Positions 1 through 7,393 of a stretch of 8,025 nucleotides of DNA are shown here, one piece after another. The position numbers and the translations under genes were made by a program. This DNA is from Aequorivita sp. (lineage in GTDB: Bacteria; Bacteroidota; Bacteroidia; Flavobacteriales; Flavobacteriaceae), in contig JAGQYZ010000139.1 in NCBI GenBank assembly GCA_020435865.1, positions 1 to 8,025 of the forward strand, written 5' to 3'. Each line of letters starts with the position of its first letter. The first letter of the stretch is position 1. A model generated the notes under the pieces. That model saw only the letters and a list, made by a program, of their open reading frames with translations. It did no database searches and was not told the origin of the DNA.

Positions 1-1
1 C

Positions 2-29
2 TTGTGCATTCAAACTGTGACTATATTTG
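2..29 (+). promoter_or_regulatory. Bacteroidota-type promoter for the SDR gene
   Basis: A TTG at 2-4 is followed after 17 nt by TATATTTG at 22-29, a perfect match to the TAnnTTTG -7 box known from Bacteroidota; the spacing is at the short end of what is reported for Flavobacterium promoters. The ATG of the SDR gene lies only 14 nt past the box, so the transcript would have a leader of a few nucleotides. No ribosome binding site is visible. Confidence 0.6.
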
Positions 30-43
30 CCGAAAATTAATTT

Positions 44-1660
44 ATGTCACAACGGATTTCTGAAATGGAAACTTCCCTAGCGGAAGAAACGAAAGATTTG
101 AACATAAACGTTTCCGGAATTGATTCCACGAAAGAAATCAACGATGAGGAAATAGCAAAATGCATTGCTATTCTTGAATATTTGAACAAGAATACCGATT
201 GTATTTTCGAAATACCAAAAGAACAAAGAACTGCATTAATAAAAGCTTCGGGACAACTTTCTCGACCAAACCGTGAAGAATTTTCCCGAAGAAAAAAAGA
301 TGCCAAAAAAGCTGAAAAACGCAAACAAGCCAATAAAGACCGAACTGCCCGAAAAGAAACCGGAATAAGAAGTGCGCGTGAAAATGTAGTCTTTGTAGCT
401 CCAAAGTTGCTTCAAACATCCGAGCTATCAGCTAAAAATGAATTAGAGCTCGAAACGCCACGTAATTGCTACGTTTGCAAAACCCTTTACACAAAACTGC
501 ATCACTTTTACGATACTATGTGTACCGAGTGTGGCGATTTCAATTACGCAAAACGTTTCCAAACTACAGATTTAACGGGGCAAGTTGCAGTTATGACGGG
601 TTCTCGTTTAAAAATTGGCTACCATATTTCATTGATGTTACTTCGTGCAGGGGCTACAGTTATTGCTACCACACGTTTTCCAGCAGATTCAGCTTATCGT
701 TTTGCGCAGGAAGAAGACTTTCACCAATGGTCAGATCGTTTAAAAATTCACGGGTTAGACCTTCGGCATATTCCGAGCGTAGAAATTTTTTGCAATTACA
801 TTGAGCAGAAATATGAAAACCTTGATATTCTTATAAACAATGCAGCGCAAACCGTACGAAGGCCCGCTGGCTTTTACCAGCATTTGATGGCGAAGGAGGA
901 AATGCCTTTTGAAGACCATCCGCAGTTTGTGAAAGATTTGTTGCACGACCATATGAGTTGCCTGCAAGAATTAAAAACCCTTACCTCAAATATTGGTAAA
1001 AACCCAAATAAGAACTTGCCGGTTACTTGGCATGGTTCTGAACCCGGAATTGGTATTCGGGCTTCAGCGAAACTTTCGCAGATTCCATATAGTTTTGATA
1101 ATTCTTTGAGTACAAAAGAGGTTTTTCCTGAGGGAAAATTAGATGCGGATTTACAACAAGTTGACCTTCGGAAAACAAACAGTTGGCGTTTAAGGCTTGG
1201 TGAAATTGAAACTACTGAAATGATTGAAGTTCAGTTAGTAAACTCAATAGCTCCTTTTGTACTATGCAACCGTTTGGGCGAAATAATGAAGAAAGAAAAC
1301 ACAGGTAAAAAACACATTATAAATGTTTCTGCGATGGAAGGGAAGTTCCACCGTTTTTTTAAGGAAGATCGCCATCCACACACCAATATGGCAAAGGCTG
1401 CGCTCAATATGTTGACCCATACAGCCGCTGGAAGTCTTGCCAAAGAAGGAATATACATAAATGCGGTTGATACAGGTTGGGTAACCGATGAAGACCCTGT
1501 AGAACTTGCGAAACGCAAAATGGAAATACACGATTTTCAACCTCCGTTAGATATTGTTGATGGTGCCGCCCGAGTGATGGATCCATTAATTGATGGCATA
1601 AACACTGGAAAACACTGGAGTGGAAAATTTTTGAAAGATTATAGACCTATTGATTGGTAA
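44..1660 (+). CDS. Atypical SDR-family oxidoreductase with N-terminal basic region and four-cysteine zinc ribbon
   Basis: This 538-residue protein is about twice the length of a classical short-chain dehydrogenase. Residues 1-120 are charged and helical, with a very basic patch at about 74-112 (for example [14 protein letters not shown]). Residues 142-163 hold two CxxC pairs (C142/C145 and C160/C163), a zinc-ribbon-like knuckle. A Rossmann domain starts near 178 with TGSRLKIG (185-192) in place of TGxxxGIG, then NNAA (265-268) and NVSAMEG with S429 at the usual serine position. The YxxxK site reads TNMAK (447-451): the lysine is kept but the catalytic tyrosine is Thr. About 100 extra residues (280-395) sit inside the domain. 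Cofactor binding is plausible; the reaction is unknown and standard SDR catalysis is doubtful. The ATG at 44 is chosen because it follows the promoter directly. It is probably cotranscribed with the VF530 gene downstream. The SDR assignment is secure, the function is not. Confidence 0.9.
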   Translation: MSQRISEMETSLAEETKDLNINVSGIDSTKEINDEEIAKCIAILEYLNKNTDCIFEIPKEQRTALIKASGQLSRPNREEFSRRKKDAKKAEKRKQANKDRTARKETGIRSARENVVFVAPKLLQTSELSAKNELELETPRNCYVCKTLYTKLHHFYDTMCTECGDFNYAKRFQTTDLTGQVAVMTGSRLKIGYHISLMLLRAGATVIATTRFPADSAYRFAQEEDFHQWSDRLKIHGLDLRHIPSVEIFCNYIEQKYENLDILINNAAQTVRRPAGFYQHLMAKEEMPFEDHPQFVKDLLHDHMSCLQELKTLTSNIGKNPNKNLPVTWHGSEPGIGIRASAKLSQIPYSFDNSLSTKEVFPEGKLDADLQQVDLRKTNSWRLRLGEIETTEMIEVQLVNSIAPFVLCNRLGEIMKKENTGKKHIINVSAMEGKFHRFFKEDRHPHTNMAKAALNMLTHTAAGSLAKEGIYINAVDTGWVTDEDPVELAKRKMEIHDFQPPLDIVDGAARVMDPLIDGINTGKHWSGKFLKDYRPIDW

Positions 1661-1670
1661 AATACAAAAT

Positions 1671-1892
1671 ATGAATAACCAACAACCCAACAATCCTTTG
1701 CATGGAATTAAACTCACAGATATGCTTGAATATCTTGTGGAATATTATGGTTGGGAAGTTTTAGGTGAAAAAATTAAAATCAATTCCTTTAATAGCAATC
1801 CTTCCATTAAATCGAGCCTAACCTTTCTTCGGAAAACACCTTGGGCACGTGAAAAAGTGGAACAGCTTTACTTAAAAACCAAGTTTAAGTAA
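1671..1892 (+). CDS. VF530-family (DUF2132) small DNA-binding protein
   Basis: A 73-residue protein recognised from NNPLHGIKL near the N-terminus, [14 protein letters not shown] in the middle and [16 protein letters not shown] near the end, the hallmark segments of the VF530 family. These are small helical proteins described as DNA-binding; their cellular role is poorly known. I place the start at ATG 1671, not at the in-frame ATG 1650, because the family begins close to the QQPNNPLHG segment and the earlier start would overlap the SDR stop codon. The gene lies 10 nt after that stop, with no promoter between, so the two are very likely cotranscribed. No transmembrane segment or signal peptide is present. 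Family assignment is confident; any functional link to the SDR protein is inference from position. Confidence 0.88.
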   Translation: MNNQQPNNPLHGIKLTDMLEYLVEYYGWEVLGEKIKINSFNSNPSIKSSLTFLRKTPWAREKVEQLYLKTKFK

Positions 1893-1953
1893 CATCAGAA
1901 AATTCGTTCGTAATAAATCTGTCATTTCTTCGTCAAAAACCTATAAAAGGACG

Positions 1954-1961
1954 TAGTTTTG
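1954..1961 (+). promoter_or_regulatory. TAnnTTTG -7 element before the DEAH helicase
   Basis: TAGTTTTG fits the Bacteroidota -7 consensus and ends 26 nt before the helicase ATG. The -33 region is weak: only TTC at 1929-1931, 22 nt upstream, is available. Between box and start lies a GGGGGA run (1977-1982), 5 nt from the ATG, which could act as a purine-rich ribosome binding site. Confidence 0.5.
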
Positions 1962-1987
1962 CAAAACTTCACATATGGGGGATTTTT

Positions 1988-3541
1988 ATGACTGAGGCCA
2001 AAGACGCAATTCAAGAAAAAAAAACAGACAAAGAACTGTATAGCTACCAAAAAGGGGCTATTGACAGGATATTTGAAAAATTTGAAACAGCGCCAGATGA
2101 TTATCATTTGCTTTACCAATTGCCCACTGGTGGTGGTAAAACGGTTATCTTTTCTGAAATAGTTCGTCAATATTTAAAGCATCATAACAAAAAGGTGCTT
2201 GTAATGACGCACCGTGTAGAGCTTTGCAAGCAAACTTCGGAAATGCTTACAAGTTTCGGTGTGGTTAACAAAGTGGTAAACAGTACTGCAAACCTTGATG
2301 ACCAAGAAAAATATAGCTGTTTTGTAGCAATGGTTGAAACCTTGAACAATCGGTTGAACGACAACAAGCTGGATATTTCTGGTATTGGTTTGGTGATTAT
2401 TGACGAAGCACATTACAATTCATTTACAAAACTTTTCAAATTTTTCGAGAAATCCTTTATTCTTGGGGTTACCGCAACGCCGCTCAGCTCCAACAGAAAC
2501 CTTCCTATGAAGGATAATTATAAGGAATTGATTGTAGGGGAAAGCATACAGAGCTTAATTGAGAACGAGTTTTTAGCGCAGGTTGAGGTTTTTCAATATA
2601 ATATGGGTTTGACTTCCTTGGAAATAGGTTCCAATGGTGATTATACGGTGAAATCTTCAGACGATCTTTATTCCGCAGCAGGAATGTTAGACCAGCTGTA
2701 TCAGGCCTATTTAAACCATTCCAAAGGAAAAAAAACCTTGATTTTTAATAATGGTATAAACACTTCCATTCAAGTGTATTATCATTTGAAAGCGGAAGGA
2801 TTGCCTATTATGCATTTGGACAATACGGCAACTAAAAAGCAGCGAAAGCAAATACTGCGCTGGTTTCGCGAAACGCCGGATGCAATTTTAACGTCCGTTA
2901 GTATTTTAACCACAGGTTTTGATGAACCGACTATTGATACCATTATTCTGAACAGAGCAACACGTTCGTTGACTCTTTATTTCCAAATGATAGGCCGTGG
3001 CTCGCGTATTTTGAACAACAAATCAAAGTTTTCTGTAATTGATTTGGGTAACAATTACCAGCGTTTTGGCCCTTGGGAAGCACCCTTGGATTGGCAGGCA
3101 ATATTCCGATCGCCCGATTATTATATGGATCGTTTGCTGAGTGATGAGGAATTGGAAAGCCATTTTAGGTATGAAATGCCTGAAGAGCTTAGAGCTGAAT
3201 TTGCAAAAAGTGAAGAAGTTTATTTCGATATAAAGGCCACGTATCAAGAAGCTACCTATAGAGGCGAATCTTCCAAAGTGGTGTTGGAACGCTCCATCGC
3301 ACAACACGCCTACATTTGTATTGAAAATAGTGAAGATGTTTACGATGCACTTGGCTTGGCAAAAATGCTTGGCGATGATATTGATCACCGTATTGAAAAA
3401 TATTCGCAGTGTATCAGCAAAAGCACACACAATTTTATAAGTTGGCTAAAGGACGATTACCGCCTAAAACTTCGCAGTTATCTTCGTGAAAATTTTGATG
3501 CCGTTTTTGAACAAATAAACGGGCATCCGCCAGAGGATTAA
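1988..3541 (+). CDS. DEAD/DEAH-box superfamily 2 helicase
   Basis: A 517-residue SF2 ATPase. Motifs in order: SYQ near 19-21, Walker A LPTGGGKT (45-52), motif Ia MTHRVEL (73-79), Walker B DEAH (139-142), motif III VTATP (161-165), motif IV LIFNNGI (251-257), motif V LTTGFDEP (307-314) and motif VI QMIGRGSR (333-340) with its arginine finger. All catalytic residues are intact. The layout resembles the DEAH helicases grouped with UvrB/RecG-like and type III restriction helicases, not the DEAD-box RNA helicases, so a DNA or structured nucleic acid substrate is plausible. Residues from about 360 to the end form a C-terminal domain I do not recognise. No nuclease or methylase neighbours it, which argues against a restriction system. 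It has its own TAnnTTTG box. The exact substrate is unknown. Confidence 0.9.
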   Translation: MTEAKDAIQEKKTDKELYSYQKGAIDRIFEKFETAPDDYHLLYQLPTGGGKTVIFSEIVRQYLKHHNKKVLVMTHRVELCKQTSEMLTSFGVVNKVVNSTANLDDQEKYSCFVAMVETLNNRLNDNKLDISGIGLVIIDEAHYNSFTKLFKFFEKSFILGVTATPLSSNRNLPMKDNYKELIVGESIQSLIENEFLAQVEVFQYNMGLTSLEIGSNGDYTVKSSDDLYSAAGMLDQLYQAYLNHSKGKKTLIFNNGINTSIQVYYHLKAEGLPIMHLDNTATKKQRKQILRWFRETPDAILTSVSILTTGFDEPTIDTIILNRATRSLTLYFQMIGRGSRILNNKSKFSVIDLGNNYQRFGPWEAPLDWQAIFRSPDYYMDRLLSDEELESHFRYEMPEELRAEFAKSEEVYFDIKATYQEATYRGESSKVVLERSIAQHAYICIENSEDVYDALGLAKMLGDDIDHRIEKYSQCISKSTHNFISWLKDDYRLKLRSYLRENFDAVFEQINGHPPED

Positions 3542-3549
3542 ACTACGAA

Positions 3550-3577
3550 TTCCCTAATTAACTATTCACTACTTTTG
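3550..3577 (+). promoter_or_regulatory. Promoter before the DEAD-box helicase
   Basis: TACTTTTG at 3570-3577 matches TAnnTTTG, with TTC at 3550-3552 as a partial -33 element 17 nt upstream. The start codon at 3594 is 16 nt past the box, so the leader is very short and carries no Shine-Dalgarno sequence, the same arrangement as at the SDR gene. Confidence 0.5.
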
Positions 3578-3593
3578 CACCAAACAACCACCG

Positions 3594-4940
3594 ATGGAAT
3601 CTTTTAATGAGCTTAATATTTCCAAACAATTGCAGTACGCCATTACCGATCTGGGTTTTGAAAAGCCTACACCCATACAGGCGCAGTCGTTTTCGGTAAT
3701 TATGTCGGGGACTGATATGGTTGGGATTGCACAGACGGGAACGGGAAAAACTTTTGCCTATATGCTTCCGATTTTGCAGGATTTAAAGTTTTCAAAAGAA
3801 ACAAATCCACGTGTTTTGGTCATGGTTCCTACCCGCGAATTGGTTTTGCAGGTTGTTGAGGAGATAGAAAAGTTTGGAAAATATTCATCAATTAGAGTGA
3901 TTGGCGTTTTTGGAGGAACAAACATCAACCGTCAAAAAGAAACCGTTGCCGAGGGAGCAGATATTATTGTTGCAACTCCCGGAAGGCTTTATGACTTGGT
4001 AGTTAGCCGTGCGCTTCAACTTAAGGCAGTTAAAAAAGTGGTGATTGATGAAGTGGATGTGATGCTCGATTTGGGTTTCCGGTTTCAGCTTACAAATATT
4101 TTGGAACTGCTTCCCAATAAGCGCCAAAACATTATGTTTTCGGCCACAATGACGGATGATGTAAACGTTTTTATACACGATTTTTTCATAGCGCCTACAA
4201 CAGTATCAGTAGCTTTAAGCGGAACACCTTTGGAAAATATTTCGCAATATGCTTACAAGGTTGAAAACTTTTATACCAAGGCCAATCTGCTGAAACATTT
4301 GCTTCAGCATGAAAGTGATTTTAAGAAAGTACTTGTCTTTGTTCCGAATAAAAAGAGCGCCGATTTACTTTTTGATATTCTGGATGAATTCTTTGGCAGT
4401 GAAGTTGCCGTAATCCATTCAAACAAAACACAGAATTATAGAATTCGTTCCATAGAAAACTTCAATGCAGAAAAAACCCGCATCCTTGTAACTACAGATG
4501 TTATGGCACGTGGGTTGGATTTGGATCAAATCAGTCACGTTATCAATTTTGACGTTCCGAATTTCCCAGAAAACTATATGCACCGCATTGGTAGAACGGG
4601 CAGGGCAGCAAAGCTAGGAACTGCTATTTTGCTATACACCGAAAAGGAAGAAGATGCAAAGGAAGCCATTGAGACCTTGATGGACTTAAAAATTGAAGAA
4701 CTAGATTTTCCCAAAGAAGTGGAAATTTCAAAACAGCTCACTTACGAAGAAAAGCCACAAGTTGTAGAGATAAACAATCCCAACAATATGGAAGAAGTTG
4801 GGCCAGCATTTCATGAAAAGAAAGAAAAAAACAAAAAAGAAAATCAAGGAGGTTCCTATAAACGCATCATAAAGCAGAAGTACAAAAAGCCAAAAACTCG
4901 AGGCGACAAGAATTTTAGAAAGAACAAGCGAGGGAAATAG
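3594..4940 (+). CDS. DEAD-box ATP-dependent RNA helicase with DEVD motif II and basic tail
   Basis: A 448-residue DEAD-box protein with a full motif set: phenylalanine 4 and Q motif PTPIQ (25-29), AQTGTGKT (46-53), PTREL (79-83), GG (107-108), TPGR (128-131), motif II, SAT (183-185), VFVPNKK (248-254), TTDVMARGLD (300-309) and HRIGRTGR (330-337). Motif II reads DEVD (152-155) where the family name sequence is DEAD; both acidic residues and the final Asp are kept, so ATPase activity should be intact. After the helicase core (to about 370), residues 409-448 form a lysine/arginine-rich, probably disordered tail, as in RhlE/CsdA-type enzymes where it binds RNA. It probably acts in ribosome assembly, RNA decay or cold adaptation. 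Which of the bacterial subgroups (RhlE, RhlB, DeaD) it belongs to cannot be settled by eye. Confidence 0.93.
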   Translation: MESFNELNISKQLQYAITDLGFEKPTPIQAQSFSVIMSGTDMVGIAQTGTGKTFAYMLPILQDLKFSKETNPRVLVMVPTRELVLQVVEEIEKFGKYSSIRVIGVFGGTNINRQKETVAEGADIIVATPGRLYDLVVSRALQLKAVKKVVIDEVDVMLDLGFRFQLTNILELLPNKRQNIMFSATMTDDVNVFIHDFFIAPTTVSVALSGTPLENISQYAYKVENFYTKANLLKHLLQHESDFKKVLVFVPNKKSADLLFDILDEFFGSEVAVIHSNKTQNYRIRSIENFNAEKTRILVTTDVMARGLDLDQISHVINFDVPNFPENYMHRIGRTGRAAKLGTAILLYTEKEEDAKEAIETLMDLKIEELDFPKEVEISKQLTYEEKPQVVEINNPNNMEEVGPAFHEKKEKNKKENQGGSYKRIIKQKYKKPKTRGDKNFRKNKRGK

Positions 4941-5001
4941 GCTATAGTGAAAGCAACCATATAACAATTTGAACATCTAATAAGCTACCAATTCAAGCCT
5001 A

Positions 5002-5940
5002 CTGAAACCAAAAAGCACACTTTTAATAATCCTTGCGTTTTTCTCCATCTACGTTATTTGGGGATCTACCTATATGCTGAATAAAGTTGCGGTAGGGGAG
5101 TTGCCACCTTTCTTTTTGGCATCCATTCGGTTCACAACAGCTGGGCTACTTATCTTTATTATTGCCAAGGCGCTTGGGAAAAGCCTTGCGATTACACGAA
5201 AACAGTTTATAAATGCTTTTATAGTAGGAATTTTGTTCCTTTCCTTTGGCAATGGAATCATTGTGTGGGCACTGAAATATGTAGATAGCGGTTTTGCGGC
5301 TTTGGAGATTTCAGCACAACCTTTGGTTGTTCTTTTGCTAATGTGGCTTTTGCAGGGCAAACGCATTAAAACAATGTCTTTGGTGGGTGTGGGTTTAGGT
5401 ATTTTAGGTATTTTTTTGCTAGTTGGCCAAAAACAGATTATCGCTAATGAAGATACCTTACTAGGAATGCTGATGGTCTTTGTCTGTATGCTTAGTTGGG
5501 CGTATGGTAGTATTTTTGTAGGGAAAGCTGATTTGCCTAAAAACTTCTTCGTGAACACAGGCTACCAAATGTTTACAGCGGGTATCACACTTGCATTGGC
5601 CAGCTTGCTTTTTGGCGAAGCGTGGACTGCACCAAACCAATGGGGGCAGCCCGTTCAGTTAAGCATGGTGTTGTTGATACTCTTTGGAAGCATTGTGGCT
5701 TTTACCTCATTCAATTATTTGCTAAAAACGGTATCGCCAGACAAAGTTGCCACTTCTACACTCGTAAACCCTATTATTGCACTCTTTTTGGGCTGGTTTA
5801 TTCTAAATGAACAAATCACTACACAATCCATTATTGCTGCAGCTGTGCTTTTAACAGGGGTTTATTTTATAAATACCACCAAAACTTCATTAACAATTCC
5901 CAGATTTTCCGGAAAGGTAAAAAAGCGAAATAAAACTTAA
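5002..5940 (+). CDS. EamA/DMT-superfamily membrane transporter, probable CTG start
   Basis: A polytopic inner-membrane protein of the drug/metabolite transporter (EamA) family with two tandem five-helix repeats. With residue 1 at CTG 5002 it has 312 residues, a normal EamA length. The first helix is LLIILAFFSIYVIWGSTY (7-24), carrying the family's WGSTY signature at 20-24; the second repeat opens with WAYGSIFVGK (166-175) and ends with NPIIALFLGWFILNE (256-270) and a basic cytoplasmic tail (KVKKRNK). The first ATG, at 5074, would delete most of helix 1. The open frame reaches back to the stop at 4981 with no ATG, GTG or TTG in it, so CTG 5002 (followed by Lys-Pro-Lys-Ser) is the best start candidate. 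No clear promoter precedes it; read-through from the helicase gene 61 nt upstream is possible. Substrate unknown; amino acid or metabolite export is typical of the family. Confidence 0.85.
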   Translation: MKPKSTLLIILAFFSIYVIWGSTYMLNKVAVGELPPFFLASIRFTTAGLLIFIIAKALGKSLAITRKQFINAFIVGILFLSFGNGIIVWALKYVDSGFAALEISAQPLVVLLLMWLLQGKRIKTMSLVGVGLGILGIFLLVGQKQIIANEDTLLGMLMVFVCMLSWAYGSIFVGKADLPKNFFVNTGYQMFTAGITLALASLLFGEAWTAPNQWGQPVQLSMVLLILFGSIVAFTSFNYLLKTVSPDKVATSTLVNPIIALFLGWFILNEQITTQSIIAAAVLLTGVYFINTTKTSLTIPRFSGKVKKRNKT

Positions 5941-5961
5941 ATTATGTTTGATTTTTATTTT

Positions 5962-5987
5962 GTAGGAAAAATAGCCTATTTTCTTAC
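5962..5987. terminator. Possible hairpin terminator after the transporter gene
   Basis: A 9-bp stem (GTAGGAAAA pairing with TTTTCTTAC, one G-U pair) encloses an 8-nt loop, 21 nt past the transporter stop. The stem is AT-rich and is not followed by a good T run, so it is a weak candidate. It lies between converging genes and might serve either strand. Confidence 0.35.
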
Positions 5988-5998
5988 AGTTTAATGAA

Positions 5999-6042
5999 TT
6001 TGCTATGGCTTTACTATGGCTTTGCTATGAGGTATCTATGGG
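5999..6042. repeat. Four-copy 11-bp tandem repeat (CTATG core)
   Basis: Units TTTGCTATGGC, TTTACTATGGC, TTTGCTATGAG and a decayed GTATCTATGGG follow each other directly. The CTATG core begins at 6003, 6014, 6025 and 6036, exactly 11 bp apart. The array lies just past the 3' ends of two convergent genes. No function is evident; it is likely a small slippage-derived repeat. Confidence 0.75.
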
Positions 6043-6052
6043 TAAAACAATA

Positions 6053-6316
6053 CTATACTAACTCATAACATTTAAACCCAACACTTCTAACCTTTGCTAC
6101 TACCAAATCGGAAGGAACTTCTGGGTTGCACTCAAGGCGCAATATACGTTCCCAGTTGTCTCTATCAACACTGATGTCCGTTACGCCAGGCAAATCTTGC
6201 AACAATATTTTAACAACGGTTTCCTTTAGTTGGGTATCTATATTGCTTCCAAAAACCAAAACTTGCTGGTTTATGGTAGCTGTTTGGTTAAAATCAAGTG
6301 TGGTTGGTTCAAACAT
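6053..6316 (-). CDS. Small HMA-like (ferredoxin-fold) protein without the CxxC metal site
   Basis: An 87-residue protein with the beta-alpha-beta-beta-alpha-beta pattern of heavy-metal-associated domains. Strand QQVLVFGSNI (17-26) is followed by a helix (27-41), then LPGVTDISVD (42-51), which matches the conserved PGV turn of HMA proteins, a strand ILRLECNP (58-65), a second helix (69-78) and GFKCYEL (80-86), matching the usual GY/GF ending. At the place of the metal-binding GMTCxxC loop it has FGSNIDTQL (22-30), with no cysteine, so copper chaperone activity is unlikely; the two cysteines present (63, 83) lie elsewhere. No signal peptide or membrane helix is visible. It appears monocistronic and converges with the transporter gene. 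The fold call is my inference from pattern, and function is unknown. Confidence 0.7.
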   Translation of the reverse strand: MFEPTTLDFNQTATINQQVLVFGSNIDTQLKETVVKILLQDLPGVTDISVDRDNWERILRLECNPEVPSDLVVAKVRSVGFKCYELV

Positions 6317-6419
6317 AACTTTTAGAAATTTGGTAAAACAATCCGTTACGAGCGTTTATAAACTTTGCACTATACTAGTGAAGACGACCCAGCCTTGTTT
6401 TTACTTTAAGCTTTTTCTT

Positions 6420-6457
6420 TTTTTTATAAAAAAGCCGTCAATACACGTGACGGCTTT
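6420..6457 (-). terminator. Intrinsic terminator of the sigma factor operon
   Basis: AAAGCCGTCA (6431-6440) and TGACGGCTTT (6448-6457) form a perfect 10-bp stem with a 7-nt loop. On the minus strand the stem is followed by a run of T (from the A run at 6428-6433), as in a classic Rho-independent terminator. It starts 24 nt after the stop codon of the small membrane protein gene. On the plus strand no T run follows, so it is directional. Confidence 0.88.
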
Positions 6458-6481
6458 AATTAAAAACATTCGCAATACCCT

Positions 6482-6823
6482 TTATCGCTTGCAACGATCT
6501 TTCCAGCGTTCTTTGAAAGCCGCTTTTTCTTCATCGGTCATATTCATAAACTTTTCTTTAACGCTAGTGTTTCCATAGGAGGCCATATGGCCATTGCAGT
6601 GCTTGCCACGGCAGTGCTTTCTACAACCAAAACCTCCAAATAAAATCCGGCTAAGAACAAACAGCCCCATTGCTTGCCAATAGGTTATTTTAGATACGTT
6701 CATAATTTCAGGCAGGATGCTGTTCCACAGGGCTTGTATTGCGAACGGTAGCAGAAACAGGAGTGCTAGAAAAAATAACCCCCCACACATTCTTCCTTTT
6801 CTATTAAAAGCATTCATTCTCAT
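6482..6823 (-). CDS. Small two-helix membrane protein with Cys/His-rich loop, partner of the ECF sigma factor
   Basis: A 113-residue protein I do not recognise beyond a general flavobacterial type. It has a basic start, a membrane helix at about 13-33, a second at about 47-65, then a Cys/His cluster (C67, H70, C71, H75, C76, H79) that could bind a metal, and a hydrophilic helical end with MTDEEKAAFKERWKDRCK. Its ATG is 4 nt after the sigma gene stop, so the two are translationally close and cotranscribed; the terminator follows. A second ATG two codons on is equally possible. By position it may sense a signal for, or restrain, the sigma factor, but it shows no recognisable anti-sigma domain. 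An alternative is a sigma-regulated metal or envelope stress protein. Function is inference; the reading frame itself is well supported by context. Confidence 0.75.
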   Translation of the reverse strand: MRMNAFNRKGRMCGGLFFLALLFLLPFAIQALWNSILPEIMNVSKITYWQAMGLFVLSRILFGGFGCRKHCRGKHCNGHMASYGNTSVKEKFMNMTDEEKAAFKERWKDRCKR

Positions 6824-6827
6824 AGTA

Positions 6828-7379
6828 TTATTGATTTAATTCTTCGTATAAATAATTTAATTTTTTGCGTAAATGATTTACGGCATAGCCTTTTCGGCTT
6901 ATAATGGTTTTAATATTTTCGCCGGTTGTATCGGCTATTTGTTGAAGCGTCATATCTTCAATTTCGTTCCATATAAAAACTTCCCGTTGTTTTTCTGGAA
7001 GTTCTTCCAATGCTTCCATCAGCTCGTCCCAAAAGTTTTCCTTAAAAAGGGCCAGCTCTGGGCTGTTGCTATCGTCCAATAGCAACAATTCCTTAAATAA
7101 ACTGGCTTCATCATCATTTTCATACACAAAGTCTTCCAAGGAATCTGTTGTTTTTTTTCGGTAACGGTCCGTAACCCTGTTGCGGGCCACCCGATAGAGC
7201 CAGGCGCCAATATTTTCTAAATCGGCCACATTCGCAAAATTGCTCAGCTGATACCACACATCCTGAAGAATATCCTCGGCATCCTCTTCATTCCGAACCC
7301 TTTTCCTGATAAACCCAGACAGCTTCCCTTCATATTGCTGTATGGAATCATGTATAAGAATATCCTTTTGGTCACTCAT
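6828..7379 (-). CDS. RNA polymerase sigma factor, ECF subfamily
   Basis: A 183-residue sigma-70 family protein with only regions 2 and 4, as in extracytoplasmic function sigmas. Region 2 spans about 16-80: core-binding DAEDILQDVWYQL (33-45) and the -10-recognising GAWLYRVARNRVTDRYRK (58-75). An acidic linker (about 80-115) follows. Region 4 spans about 117-175, with LEELPEKQREVF (124-135) and the helix-turn-helix MTLQQIADTTGENIKTIISR (143-162), then a basic helix. Length is normal. There is no conventional anti-sigma gene beside it; the small Cys/His-rich membrane protein downstream is its only partner in the operon. It probably directs transcription of a small stress or envelope regulon, possibly its own operon. 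No TAnnTTTG box precedes it at promoter distance, which fits autoregulation from an ECF-type promoter but does not prove it. Confidence 0.93.
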   Translation of the reverse strand: MSDQKDILIHDSIQQYEGKLSGFIRKRVRNEEDAEDILQDVWYQLSNFANVADLENIGAWLYRVARNRVTDRYRKKTTDSLEDFVYENDDEASLFKELLLLDDSNSPELALFKENFWDELMEALEELPEKQREVFIWNEIEDMTLQQIADTTGENIKTIISRKGYAVNHLRKKLNYLYEELNQ

Positions 7380-7393
7380 TAGGGCTAGCTTGG

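Noticed and set aside
1650..1670. Upstream in-frame ATG for the VF530 gene
   Set aside because: It overlaps the SDR stop and adds residues not seen in the family; ATG 1671 gives the usual N-terminus.
3023..3430. 135-codon minus-strand open frame
   Set aside because: Antisense to the DEAH helicase, no recognisable motif and no promoter; a shadow of the real gene.
1988..3541. Restriction or defence helicase
   Set aside because: The motif layout allows it, but no methylase, nuclease or other defence gene is adjacent; neighbours look like housekeeping genes.
5070..5558. 162-codon open frame on the minus strand
   Set aside because: It lies wholly antisense to the EamA transporter, whose helices and signature motifs are clear; its composition reads as the complement of membrane codons and matches no family.
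6360..6367. Plus-strand AAACTTTG as a promoter
   Set aside because: It misses the first T of TAnnTTTG and no plus-strand gene follows.
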